From Peptacetobacter hiranonis (lineage in GTDB: Bacteria > Bacillota > Clostridia > Peptostreptococcales > Peptostreptococcaceae), in assembly GCF_008151785.1 (NCBI RefSeq), contig NZ_CP036523.1, forward strand, positions 434,001-498,000: a stretch of DNA of 64,000 nt, in the 5' to 3' direction. Position 1 is the first letter of the stretch. Every line of letters starts with the position of its first letter. Of the stretch, positions 56,540-64,000 are shown one piece after another. Under the pieces are notes generated by a model. It did no database searches, was not told where the DNA came from, and saw only the letters and a program-made list of their open reading frames with translations. A program made the translations under genes and the position numbers.

Positions 56540-57643
56540 ATGGGAAAGACACTATTTAAACTTTTTAAACTCCTTATATATACATCGGTTGGTGTTGCTA
56601 TTGGGCTTAGTGTAGCATTTTTAGATTTAAGTATATTTGAGTTATCTGTTTGTTTTCTTGTGCAGTTGGCAGTTTTTGTTCTTATACACGAGTTTGCACA
56701 TGGAAAGGTTGCAGAGATGAATGGGCTTAGATTTACAAAGCTATATGCAGGTCCAATTATAGTTATAAGGAAGGATAAAAGGTTTGTTAGAATAAAAAAG
56801 AACAAGCTTCAGGGAACTTATCTTGGTAGAGCAAATATAGAAAATGGCGAAATTAGAAGCGATTTGGAATTTGATAGACATGTAATTGCTTGGAAAAGGG
56901 CTATTTCTGCTGGACCTAAGAGCGATATTGTGCTTTCTATCTTGTGTTTAGCTGCTGGAATATATTTTAAATATCCGATAATTATTGTATCTACAATAGT
57001 GTTAGATTTGGCGATGTGTATTCCAAGTTATTTCTATGGAGATGGAACACATTATAAAAGTATGGAGAGAGATGATATATTCACAGTTTCTGTGATGTAT
57101 TCTAACTCTATCATTGGAGAAGACGGAATTTCTCCAGATACTGAGAAATACTTAGTGTCTAAGCTAGAAAATGAATTAGAAAAAACTGAAATAAATGACG
57201 ATACGATAGTTTCTCTATCTATTGCAGCACGGACTCTTCTTTTCCAGAAGATTTTGGACGGAAAATATTCTGGGTATAGGATTGAGGAGATTATTTGGGA
57301 TGTCAGAGATGGCAATCCTGCTAGGTTTAAGAAGATGACTGATAGGATGTATTTTAGAAATCTGATAAATACCGCTGTGCTGTATTATACTTGTATTGAG
57401 AATGATTTGAAGAAAGCTCAGATTCTGTTTAGATCGATAAAGAATACTAAGCATGTCAATTATGTTGAGAAGAATGATTTTTTAAGATCTAGGTATGTGC
57501 TTGGTATGCAGAATAATAAAGAGGAGCTTGTTTCTCACAAGTATAGAAATCCGATATTTAAGGGATGTAAAAGCCTTGAAGAAGCGGAGGATAAAATGGA
57601 TGAGATAGTTATTGAATATGTAGATAAAATGGGATTTTATTAA
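56540..57643 (+). CDS. M50-like membrane metalloprotease
   Basis: This 367-residue protein has hydrophobic helices at about 10-28, 33-55, 130-146 and 150-165. HEFAHGKVAEMNG (near residue 51) gives the HExxH zinc motif inside a membrane segment. CIPSYFYGDGTHYKSM resembles the second site-2-protease motif, in which an Asp in P..DG is the third ligand. The C-terminal half (about 190-367) is soluble and of unknown fold. The target is unknown. Spacing of 18 bp after pepF suggests read-through. Confidence 0.7.
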   Translation: MGKTLFKLFKLLIYTSVGVAIGLSVAFLDLSIFELSVCFLVQLAVFVLIHEFAHGKVAEMNGLRFTKLYAGPIIVIRKDKRFVRIKKNKLQGTYLGRANIENGEIRSDLEFDRHVIAWKRAISAGPKSDIVLSILCLAAGIYFKYPIIIVSTIVLDLAMCIPSYFYGDGTHYKSMERDDIFTVSVMYSNSIIGEDGISPDTEKYLVSKLENELEKTEINDDTIVSLSIAARTLLFQKILDGKYSGYRIEEIIWDVRDGNPARFKKMTDRMYFRNLINTAVLYYTCIENDLKKAQILFRSIKNTKHVNYVEKNDFLRSRYVLGMQNNKEELVSHKYRNPIFKGCKSLEEAEDKMDEIVIEYVDKMGFY

Positions 57644-57649
57644 AACTCA

Positions 57650-57757
57650 AAAACTATGTTGTACTCCTCTCCGGTCCTCGCCATGAGTGGTGGTAATCTG
57701 TTCTGGTTATAGATAACTGCATGGCTGTGGATTGTCGAGGGTGTACAACATAGTTTT
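57650..57757 (+). repeat. Structured repeat element, class A, copy 3; terminator of the M50-like gene
   Basis: Outer stem AAAACTATGTTGTAC (57650-57664) pairs with GTACAACATAGTTTT (57743-57757), then Ts. Conserved boxes CCTCTCCGGTCCTCG (57666-57680) and CTGTGGATTGTCGAG (57725-57739) face each other. The inner stem GCCATG/CATGGC differs in sequence from copies 1 and 2 but keeps pairing. Confidence 0.75.
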
Positions 57758-57855
57758 TTTCGTATAATATAAATCACATTTTCTACATATACTAATAACT
57801 TAGATGAAAGTAGAATAGGTAAGAGAGTTTAAATAATATTATTATTTGCTAGAAA

Positions 57856-57884
57856 TTGACTATTTATAAATTTTATGATATATT
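57856..57884 (+). promoter_or_regulatory. Promoter of the antitoxin RNA
   Basis: TTGACT (57856-57861), a 17-bp spacer, and TATATT (57879-57884) make a strong housekeeping promoter. Transcription would begin near 57891, about 25 bp before the first repeat. Confidence 0.6.
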
Positions 57885-57915
57885 GTTTATATAAAATAAG
57901 ATATGTATCTTAATA

Positions 57916-58013
57916 TGTAAGTATACCGCTGACCAATATGCGGAATATAAATAGTTGGGTTGTAAGTATACCGCTGACCAATATGCGGAATATAAGTGGT
58001 TGGGTTGTAAGTA
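57916..58013 (+). ncRNA. CptI-like antitoxin RNA: two 45-nt tandem repeats plus a partial third
   Basis: Units at 57916-57960 and 57961-58005 are identical at 43 of 45 positions. A third starts at 58006 but only TGTAAGTA remains. Each unit has a CCGC/GCGG stem with loop TGACCAATAT, and a downstream GTTGGG whose TTGG can pair with CCAA in that loop, making an H-type pseudoknot. Type III antitoxins are cut into single repeats by their toxin, and 45 nt is the unit length I recall for the CptIN family. Confidence 0.8.
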
Positions 58014-58015
58014 AT

Positions 58016-58047
58016 ATCCCTCATCTTTTTAGATGGGGGATTTTTTT
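58016..58047 (+). terminator. Terminator between antitoxin repeats and toxin gene
   Basis: ATCCCTCATCT (58016-58026) and AGATGGGGGAT (58031-58041) form a stem with one wobble, then seven Ts. In type III loci this terminator keeps antitoxin RNA in excess over toxin mRNA. The toxin Shine-Dalgarno (G-run 58048-58053) follows at once. Confidence 0.85.
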
Positions 58048-58058
58048 GGGGGGATACT

Positions 58059-58532
58059 GTGAAAAAGAATGGGTTTTATATTATAAAAGATGAGTTTTTT
58101 AGAGATTTCCCAGATCCGTATCTTAGGGGAAATAAAAAAGAAAATAGACCACATTATTACTGTATAGAGGATAAAAATGGTATATTTTGGATGATTCCAA
58201 TGTCAACTAGAGTAGAAAAATATAAGAAGATTATTGATGCGAAAGAAAAAAATAATAAGAAGTGTGATGTGCTACATATATTGAAGTTATCTAATGGTAA
58301 AAATAATGTCTTTCTTATAGGTGATATGTTTCCTGTCACAGAAAATTACATTGAGAGAGAATATACAATAAAAAATAATCATTTAATGTTATACAATGAA
58401 TCAGAAATTATTCTTATAGAAAAGAAGGCAAAAAAAGTAAGAGAAATGATTAAACATGGTGTTAAATTTACAAGAACTCAACCAGATGTAATGAAAATAT
58501 TTGAAAAATTAGTAAGTTTAGATAAAAAATAG
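58059..58532 (+). CDS. cptN: Type III toxin, CptN/ToxN-like endoribonuclease
   Basis: This is a 157-residue toxin of the ToxN/AbiQ fold, expected to cut RNA and be held inactive by the repeat RNA upstream. Family-like features are the N-terminal GFYIIKDEFFRDFPDPYLRGN, NRPHYYCIEDKNGIFWMIPM, and the STRVEKYKKII segment with basic and Ser residues that would form the active site. It starts with GTG at 58059. Glutamine is CAA here. The identification rests on the whole locus layout plus the protein pattern. A role in phage defence by abortive infection is inferred from the family. Confidence 0.8.
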   Translation: MKKNGFYIIKDEFFRDFPDPYLRGNKKENRPHYYCIEDKNGIFWMIPMSTRVEKYKKIIDAKEKNNKKCDVLHILKLSNGKNNVFLIGDMFPVTENYIEREYTIKNNHLMLYNESEIILIEKKAKKVREMIKHGVKFTRTQPDVMKIFEKLVSLDKK

Positions 58533-58587
58533 TGTATAATGTTATTAATTAAAGTTGCTTAAAGTAATTATTTAACTATTAAGTACT

Positions 58588-58613
58588 AGGTCGGATTTAT
58601 ATCCGACCTTTTT
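58588..58613. terminator. Terminator between the toxin gene and the minus-strand gene
   Basis: AGGTCGGAT (58588-58596), loop TTAT, ATCCGACCT (58601-58609), then Ts. Confidence 0.85.
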
Positions 58614-59046
58614 ATTTGCCTAGGTGTAAGTCTTTTACTAGGTATCTGTTTAGTAGTTCTTGTTTTGCTTTTTCTATTAGGTTTTCTAAGTTGTCTGTAA
58701 ATATTAGTTCGTTTATGGCAGCATCTTCGTCTCTTAGTCCAAATTGTTCTTTTCTTATGAAGTATAGGTTATATACGTTTGTTTTGTATATGTTTATGCT
58801 GTTTACCATTATTTCGTCAGTGAATATGTCTGAGAATGTTGGCGGTTCTAAGTCGTTTATTTCAAGTATGTCCATTAGTTTGTTGTAGTTTGGCACGCTA
58901 AAACCAGAGTACAGTACAAGATCTTTTAGGTCGTTGTTGTAGAATTCTAGTTCTTTTTCTAGTAGATAGTCTTTGATTTCGTCATAATCACATTTATCCA
59001 ATAGGATAATAAATTTATCTGTTGAATTAGTAAGTTTATTTTTCAT
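58612..59046 (-). CDS. Acidic protein of unknown function
   Basis: This 144-residue protein carries no signal peptide and no recognised domain. It is helical, acidic, with leucine-rich C-terminal helix LENLIEKAKQELLNRYLVKDL. It faces the type III toxin locus across a terminator and has its own upstream region. The plus-strand shadow frame over it is not supported. Its codon use resembles unselected genes. Confidence 0.65.
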   Translation of the reverse strand: MKNKLTNSTDKFIILLDKCDYDEIKDYLLEKELEFYNNDLKDLVLYSGFSVPNYNKLMDILEINDLEPPTFSDIFTDEIMVNSINIYKTNVYNLYFIRKEQFGLRDEDAAINELIFTDNLENLIEKAKQELLNRYLVKDLHLGK

Positions 59047-59192
59047 TTATAGTCACATCCTTTTATAAGATACAAATTTTTCAAGTATATAAATCTTTTG
59101 AATAGGTAAATTCGATAATTTTAGTATATTATATCTTATTTTGTTGAGAAAAGTGATAAGTTTTAAGGAATTATTAAATATATTTAGATTAC

Positions 59193-59218
59193 TTAACAAT
59201 TTTTACTCTTCGTTAACG
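59193..59218 (+). promoter_or_regulatory. Pho-box-like repeats upstream of pstS
   Basis: TTAACA (59193), TTACTC (59203) and TTAACG (59213) repeat in phase at 10 bp. A TATTAT at 59250-59255 could be the -10. The similar array before the Na/phosphate symporter suggests one phosphate-starvation regulator. Confidence 0.5.
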
Positions 59219-59308
59219 CCAATCTAATATTCTTTTAATACGTCTGCTTTATTATAGATACTGTAATAATTAATAAATAACTTATAACAAAGCGGAGGAT
59301 TTTAAGAA

Positions 59309-60160
59309 ATGAAAAACAGAAGATTAGCACTTTTATTAGCAGGTATATTAACTGTAGGATGTTTAGCTACAGGATGCGGAAACTCAGGTGGAGGAGAAGG
59401 AGATGCAGCTGCTTCTAAAGAAACAGCAACAATAAGCGTATCAGGATCAACTTCAGTAGGACCATCAATGGAAAAAATAGCTGAACGGTTTGAAAAAGCA
59501 AATGAAGGAGTTAGTGTTGAAATACAGCAGATAGGTTCATCAGCAGGTATAAAAAATGCAATAGATGGTGTATCTGAAATAGGTATGGCATCAAGAGATT
59601 TAAAAGAAGAAGAAAAATCAGCAGGACTTCAGGAAACAAAAATAGCTATAGACGGTATAGCAGTTATAACAAATAAAAACAACCCAGTTAAAAACCTTAC
59701 AACAGATCAGGTAAAAGATATATACACTGGAAAAATAACTAACTGGAAAGAAGTTGGCGGAAATGATGCTCCAATAGTTGTTGTATCAAGAGAAGAAGGT
59801 TCTGGTACAAGAGATGGATTCCAGGAAATAATAGGATTTGAATCTACAGAATTATTAAAAGATGCTCAGGTTAGTGATGGTTCAGGAAACATAAAATCAA
59901 CAGTTGAAGGAAATGATAATGCAATAGGATACATATCTTTCGGATACGTTGATGACGCTATAAATGCTTTAAATGTAAATGATGTTGAACCAACAGCAGA
60001 TAACGTAACTAACTCAAGCTACCCAATAGCTAGACCATTCTTACTAGTTGACAAACAGGATGGATTATCAGAAAATGGTAAAAAATTAATAGACTTCGTA
60101 TTAAGTGATGAAGGTCAGCAGATAATGGAAGATGAAGGATTCATCAAAATAAACAAATAA
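59309..60160 (+). CDS. pstS: Phosphate-binding lipoprotein PstS
   Basis: This surface lipoprotein captures phosphate for the Pst ABC transporter. The signal peptide ends at the lipobox LATGC (Cys23). The binding domain has SGSTSVGPSMEKIAERFEKAN and later VVSREEGSGTRDGF, which form the anion site. The 283-residue length is normal. GGAGG precedes the ATG. It is separated from pstC by another gene and by two terminators. Confidence 0.95.
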   Translation: MKNRRLALLLAGILTVGCLATGCGNSGGGEGDAAASKETATISVSGSTSVGPSMEKIAERFEKANEGVSVEIQQIGSSAGIKNAIDGVSEIGMASRDLKEEEKSAGLQETKIAIDGIAVITNKNNPVKNLTTDQVKDIYTGKITNWKEVGGNDAPIVVVSREEGSGTRDGFQEIIGFESTELLKDAQVSDGSGNIKSTVEGNDNAIGYISFGYVDDAINALNVNDVEPTADNVTNSSYPIARPFLLVDKQDGLSENGKKLIDFVLSDEGQQIMEDEGFIKINK

Positions 60161-60280
60161 TAGAAAGAAGCGGAAAAGAGCAACTTTCTAATAAATATAC
60201 CTAGAAAGAAAATAGGCAGGTTGTAGAATAGATATAAATTAACTCACTCTAACACCACAATATATATCCAATCCCACAGA

Positions 60281-60322
60281 AACTCCCTAGAGATTAATTT
60301 CTCTAGGGAGTTTTATTTTTTT
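60281..60322 (+). terminator. Terminator of pstS
   Basis: AACTCCCTAGAGA faces TCTCTAGGGAGTT, followed by a T-rich tract. The gap 60161-60469 holds only this and an AT-rich promoter region. Confidence 0.85.
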
Positions 60323-60469
60323 TGTAAATATAGATTTTTAAAATGAATAAATAAAATTAGTTTTAAATTATTTAAACAACAACTTTTTTATTTAAAAGGT
60401 TGATATTTTAAAGAAAATGATATATTCTATATAGTATAGAAATGATTTAAAACAAAAGGAGGGGATTTA

Positions 60470-61648
60470 ATGGGATTTGTAGTGGTTATTCTCATTATAG
60501 TTGCATTTATTATTTACAAAAAAAGATCTAAAAAGGAAAGTGAAGAGATTTGTAATGAGGAAAGTTTATTAGCTACTGTTAATGAACTAAATGATAAGAT
60601 AGTTGAGAGAAATAATATTATTAAAGAAATTCAAGAAGCAAACTCTAATTGTGAGAAGAGAATGGAAGGAATAAAAAATGCTATTTCTTCAATGGACGAC
60701 TCTGTAGCTGAAGAAGATAAAGAAGTTTTTAATGAAAAGTTAAAATCTATAGAAAATGAAATTAACAGAAATAATACTAAGATAAAAAATATAGAAAAAG
60801 AAATAGAAGATTTGAATAAGGAAATTTTAACTAAGAACGAAAAAATAGAAGAGTTAAAGAAAAAAGAGCTAGAAGCAGCAAAACAAGAGGAATTAAATAA
60901 AAAGAATTCAAGCGAGGGAAGCGACACTATGAGTAAAGAAAGTAATACCGATAAAAATGGAGTTAAAAAAGATACAGATAATAAGTATTTGAATAAAGAA
61001 GAGAATACATCTAAACTTAAAAAGGTATTTAGAAAAGAAGTAATAATTCCATTTGTAATAGGTCTTTTAATAGGGGCATTCTTCTTTACTTCTGGGGATA
61101 CGTCAGAGTATGAGGATCAAATAGCTCAGCAGCAAACTCAGATAGCTGAAAAAGATAAGAAGATTAAGGAATTACAAGGTAAAGTAGATGAAGCAGCTCC
61201 TTGGTTTGAAATGACAGCTGCAGAAAAGGAAAAGAAAGAAGCTGAGTTAAAAGCAGCTAAGGAGGCAAAAGAAAAGGAAGAAGCAGAAAAATTAGCTGCA
61301 GAGAAAAAGAAAAAAGAGGAAGAAGAGAAAAAAGGTTACGATACTGGAATAACATATAGCCAGTTGGCAAGAACACCAGACGATTATTTAGCTAAAAAAG
61401 TTAAATTTAGTGGGAAAGTTTTACAGGTAATGGAAGATGGAGATTCAATAGGAATAAGATTAGCTGTAGATGGAGATTATGACAATGTAATACTTGGCAC
61501 ATTTGACTCTAGTATAATATCTGAAAGAATCCTTGAGGACGATTATATAACTGTATACGGATTAAGTGCAGGTATATACACTTATGAATCTACAATGGGA
61601 GCAAGCATAAGCGTACCATCTATGACTATAGATAAAATATCAAGATAA
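60470..61648 (+). CDS. Coiled-coil membrane protein with C-terminal OB-like domain
   Basis: This 392-residue protein opens with a transmembrane helix (about 2-17). A coiled coil of about 110 residues rich in Glu/Lys/Asn follows, then a basic linker and a second hydrophobic helix at about 189-206 (VIIPFVIGLLIGAFFFTSG), then another coiled coil (about 210-285). The last 105 residues (from ITYSQLARTPDDYLAKKVKFSGKV) look like a small beta-barrel domain seen in Firmicute surface proteins, sometimes labelled toxin regulator. Function unknown. It interrupts the pst cluster and has its own GGAGG. Confidence 0.7.
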   Translation: MGFVVVILIIVAFIIYKKRSKKESEEICNEESLLATVNELNDKIVERNNIIKEIQEANSNCEKRMEGIKNAISSMDDSVAEEDKEVFNEKLKSIENEINRNNTKIKNIEKEIEDLNKEILTKNEKIEELKKKELEAAKQEELNKKNSSEGSDTMSKESNTDKNGVKKDTDNKYLNKEENTSKLKKVFRKEVIIPFVIGLLIGAFFFTSGDTSEYEDQIAQQQTQIAEKDKKIKELQGKVDEAAPWFEMTAAEKEKKEAELKAAKEAKEKEEAEKLAAEKKKKEEEEKKGYDTGITYSQLARTPDDYLAKKVKFSGKVLQVMEDGDSIGIRLAVDGDYDNVILGTFDSSIISERILEDDYITVYGLSAGIYTYESTMGASISVPSMTIDKISR

Positions 61649-61686
61649 ATTATTTATTAAACAAATTTAATAACATTTAAACAAGG

Positions 61687-61767
61687 AAGCTAGGTTTAAA
61701 TATCAGCTACTCCAGCGACAATACAACTTGATTGCCTGGAGCGGATAGCAGATATTTAGCTTAGCTT
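61687..61767 (-). repeat. Structured repeat element, class B, copy 2
   Basis: Arms AAGCTAGGTTTAAATATC (from 61687) and GATATTTAGCTTAGCTT (to 61767) are imperfectly complementary, and Ts follow on the plus strand. The core 61712-61747 matches 46953-46988 at 35 of 36 bases. Minus-strand boxes are CCGCTCCAGGC and ATTGTCGCTGG. The single difference changes a G-C pair of the inner stem to G-U, so pairing is kept. It probably ends the preceding gene. The sequence to 61938 includes no other gene. Confidence 0.75.
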
Positions 61768-61938
61768 TTTTTATTGTTAAATTTATTAAAAATATTTAAT
61801 AAAATTATCCTTACTTTAACCGTAATTAAATATAGATTTAAAAAACAAATATTAAAATAGATATTGTATTTGAAGAGAGGCAATAATTAATATTTATAGC
61901 AATAATTAATATTTTATAAAAATTTAGGAGGAAAGAAA

Positions 61939-62865
61939 ATGACAACAAACACAGAAGTAGTGGGATCTTCTAGGACAAGAGAAAAGAAAATAAAAAATTT
62001 AAATATGAAGTACAGTGCTGACAGATTTATGAAGTACGTATTTTTAATAAGTGCGCTAATATCTATAGCAAGCTTAGTAGTTATAACAGGATTCGTATTT
62101 TATATGGGATTAAAACCATTCTTAGCAGAAGGATATTCTTTAGGAGCATTCTTAACTGGTAGCGAATGGGTTCCATCAGCGGATTTATTCGGAGTTGCGC
62201 CAATGATAGCTGCTTCATTATTTGCTACAGCAGGATCAATAGTAATAGGTACAACAGTAGGTATCTTAACAGCGATATTCATAGCAGAAATAGCACCTGC
62301 TAAAATATCTGGAAAAATATCAGCAGCAGTTGAACTTCTAGCTGGTATACCTTCAGTACTTTACGGGGTATTCGGACTTGCAGTAATAGTTCCAGGAATA
62401 CAGAATATATTCAACCTTCCAAAAGGACAGAGTTTACTTGCAGTAATACTTGTACTTTCAATAATGATGTTACCAACAATAGTTTCAGTATCAGAAACAG
62501 CAATAAGAGCTGTAGACCCAGCTTACAAAGAAGGTTCTTATGCATTAGGAGCTTCAAGAATAGAAACAATATTCAAAGTTGTTCTTCCAGCTGCAAAATC
62601 AGGAATACTTGCTGCAGTTGTTTTAGGTATAGGTAGAGCACTTGGTGAAACAATGGCGGTAATATTAGTAGCTGGTAACTCTCCTGCAATGCCAACAAGC
62701 ATAATGGACAGTGTTAGACCACTTACAACAAATATAGCTCTTGAAATGGGTTACGCATACGGAACTCATCAGGAAATGCTATTTGCAACAGGAGTTGTAC
62801 TATTCACATTCATATTAATATTAAATGTAGTACTTAATAAGTTAACTAAGAAAGCGGTGAAATAA
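61939..62865 (+). CDS. pstC: Phosphate ABC transporter permease PstC
   Basis: This 308-residue membrane subunit has six hydrophobic helices, the first at about 30-55. The conserved permease loop is SYALGASRIETIFKVVLPAAKSGI (about 199-222), ending with GIGRALGETMAVILVAGN. It forms the channel with PstA. AGGAGG precedes the ATG. It ends 3 bp before pstA. Confidence 0.95.
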   Translation: MTTNTEVVGSSRTREKKIKNLNMKYSADRFMKYVFLISALISIASLVVITGFVFYMGLKPFLAEGYSLGAFLTGSEWVPSADLFGVAPMIAASLFATAGSIVIGTTVGILTAIFIAEIAPAKISGKISAAVELLAGIPSVLYGVFGLAVIVPGIQNIFNLPKGQSLLAVILVLSIMMLPTIVSVSETAIRAVDPAYKEGSYALGASRIETIFKVVLPAAKSGILAAVVLGIGRALGETMAVILVAGNSPAMPTSIMDSVRPLTTNIALEMGYAYGTHQEMLFATGVVLFTFILILNVVLNKLTKKAVK

Positions 62866-62868
62866 TAG

Positions 62869-63702
62869 ATGAACGGAGCAAGAAAGAGAAAAGACAATAT
62901 ATTAAATGGATTGATATACGGATCAGCATTCATAACAGTTGCAATGCTATTCGTAATAGTAGGATACATATTCTACAAAGGATTTGGAAACATAAACTTT
63001 AACTTTATATTCAGCGATTACCAGGCATCAGGTGATGGTGGGGTTTACCCAATGATATTAGCAACAGTTTATACAGTAGTAATTGCAATATTAGTATCTG
63101 CACCAGTTGGGATACTTGCAGCGATATATCTTCAGGAATACGCAAAACAGGGTAGACTTGTTTCAGCTATAAGATTCTGTACAGAAAGCTTAGCTGGTAT
63201 ACCTTCAATAATATACGGATTATTTGGTGGTATATTCTTCGTAACATTCATGAAAATGGGATACTCATTATTATCAGGATCTTTAACAGTTGCGATAATA
63301 ATTCTTCCAGTAATAATAAGAACTACAGAAGAAGCTTTAAAAACAGTACCTCAGAGTTACAGAGAAGCATCATTTGCACTTGGAGCTACAAAACTTCAGA
63401 CTTTATACAAAGTTATCGTACCTAGTGCAATGCCTGGTATAATATCAGGGGTTATACTTTCAATAGGTCGTGTTGTTGGGGAATCAGCTGCGATACTACT
63501 TACAGCAGGTACAGTTGCAAAAATGCCAGCAGGAATAATGAGTAGTGCTAGAACACTTACAGTTCACTCATACTTATTAACAAAAGAAACTGGTGATATA
63601 GCAACAGCATCTTCAATAGGTATAATACTTATAGTTATAGTGTTAGCACTTAATACATTAGCTAAATTTGCAGGTAAAAAACTTAGTAAAGCAAAATATT
63701 AA
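62869..63702 (+). CDS. pstA: Phosphate ABC transporter permease PstA
   Basis: This 277-residue permease has six helices and the loop SFALGATKLQTLYKVIVPSAMPGI, followed by GRVVGESAAILLTAG. It pairs with PstC. The ribosome site is weak (GCGGTGAAA inside the end of pstC), suggesting coupled translation. Confidence 0.95.
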   Translation: MNGARKRKDNILNGLIYGSAFITVAMLFVIVGYIFYKGFGNINFNFIFSDYQASGDGGVYPMILATVYTVVIAILVSAPVGILAAIYLQEYAKQGRLVSAIRFCTESLAGIPSIIYGLFGGIFFVTFMKMGYSLLSGSLTVAIIILPVIIRTTEEALKTVPQSYREASFALGATKLQTLYKVIVPSAMPGIISGVILSIGRVVGESAAILLTAGTVAKMPAGIMSSARTLTVHSYLLTKETGDIATASSIGIILIVIVLALNTLAKFAGKKLSKAKY

Positions 63703-63834
63703 TTGGTAAAAATAAAATATTAGTTTTTAAATATATTAAGGGAAAAATAAAATGTAAATTTTAAATAAATAAAATTCAGTAAACAAAAGCAAAACGGGAA
63801 TTAATTAGAATAGAATTTAAGGAGAAAATTTTAA

Positions 63835-64000
63835 ATGGAAGTATACAATAAGACTAAAATAGCTGTTAGAAATTTAGATCTTTACTACGGCGAAAAACAG
63901 GCATTAAAAGACGTTAACATGAATATAAAAGAAGGAAAAGTAACTGCACTTATAGGACCTTCAGGATGTGGTAAATCTACATTTATAAGAACTTTAAACA
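63835..64000 (+). CDS. pstB: Phosphate ABC transporter ATP-binding protein PstB (5' part only)
   Basis: Only the first 55 residues are in the window and the frame is open to the edge. They include [20 protein letters not shown] and the Walker A motif [18 protein letters not shown], as in PstB. AAGGAG precedes the ATG at 63835. The 132-bp gap after pstA shows no clear terminator. Confidence 0.9.
   Translation, partial: MEVYNKTKIAVRNLDLYYGEKQALKDVNMNIKEGKVTALIGPSGCGKSTFIRTLN

Noticed and set aside
57916-58013. Possible CRISPR array
   Set aside because: The repeats are directly adjacent with no spacers, and the following gene is a toxin and not a cas gene.
57916-58047. Tandem riboswitch with expression terminator
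   Set aside because: Repeats plus terminator before a gene could suggest a tandem aptamer, but the repeat size, near identity and ToxN-like product fit a type III antitoxin better.

Overview
The window is AT-rich DNA from an anaerobic, low-GC Firmicute. The bifunctional AdhE, the oxygen-sensitive glycyl-radical hydroxyproline dehydratase with its activase, the fully anaerobic (early cobalt insertion) cobalamin pathway, and frequent TTG/GTG starts all point to the Clostridia. The hydroxyproline dehydratase keeps the catalytic residue numbers I recall for the Clostridioides difficile enzyme (Cys434, Gly765), so a member of the Peptostreptococcaceae, perhaps Peptostreptococcus, is the best guess. 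That placement is an inference, not a search result. I see no rRNA, tRNA, CRISPR array, transposase or prophage.

Layout. 0.4-3.0 kb: adhE. 3.4-10.7 kb: a galactitol/tagatose module with a PRD-type PTS regulator, EIIA/EIIB/EIIC, aldolase, galactitol-1-P dehydrogenase and tagatose-6-P kinase. It takes galactitol to triose phosphates. 10.9-27.6 kb: a 17-gene operon for anaerobic cobalamin synthesis. It includes uroporphyrinogen III supply (hemC, cobA-hemD), all the cbi ring enzymes, and the aminopropanol arm (cobD, pduX). A Fur-like palindrome sits on its promoter. 27.7-34.0 kb: a sporulation-type sigma factor diverging from a compact type IV pilus operon. Between them lie an array of Spo0A-box-like repeats and a sigma-G-like promoter. 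34.1-40.4 kb: a SEC-C protein, an unknown gene, a flavoprotein, a Na/phosphate symporter and an HtrA protease. 41.0-45.3 kb: the hydroxyproline-to-proline pathway (activase, hypD, proC). 45.8-57.6 kb: mixed genes, including feoAB on the minus strand, an old-yellow-enzyme family reductase, a double-HTH AraC regulator, a Gx transporter, DegV, PepF and an M50-like membrane protease. 57.9-58.5 kb: a type III toxin-antitoxin locus of CptIN type. 59.3-64.0 kb: the phosphate uptake genes pstS, pstC, pstA and the start of pstB, which runs off the window.

Three things stand out. First, the sigma factor / 0A-box / pilus intergenic region looks like a sporulation regulatory cascade wired to pili. Second, five hairpin elements between 45.4 and 61.8 kb share a conserved internal-loop sequence (5' CTCCAGGC-like, 3' ATTGTCG) while the surrounding stems differ in sequence but stay paired. 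This looks like an undescribed structured RNA or a terminator-like mobile hairpin family. Third, the CptIN-type locus has two 45-nt repeats with pseudoknot potential, a terminator and a toxin gene. The pilus operon also carries a truncated tandem duplicate of its PilM-like protein.

Highly expressed metabolic genes use CAG for glutamine almost exclusively despite the low GC content. The pilus genes, regulators and the toxin use CAA freely. All functions here are read from sequence motifs; no database or folding program was run.
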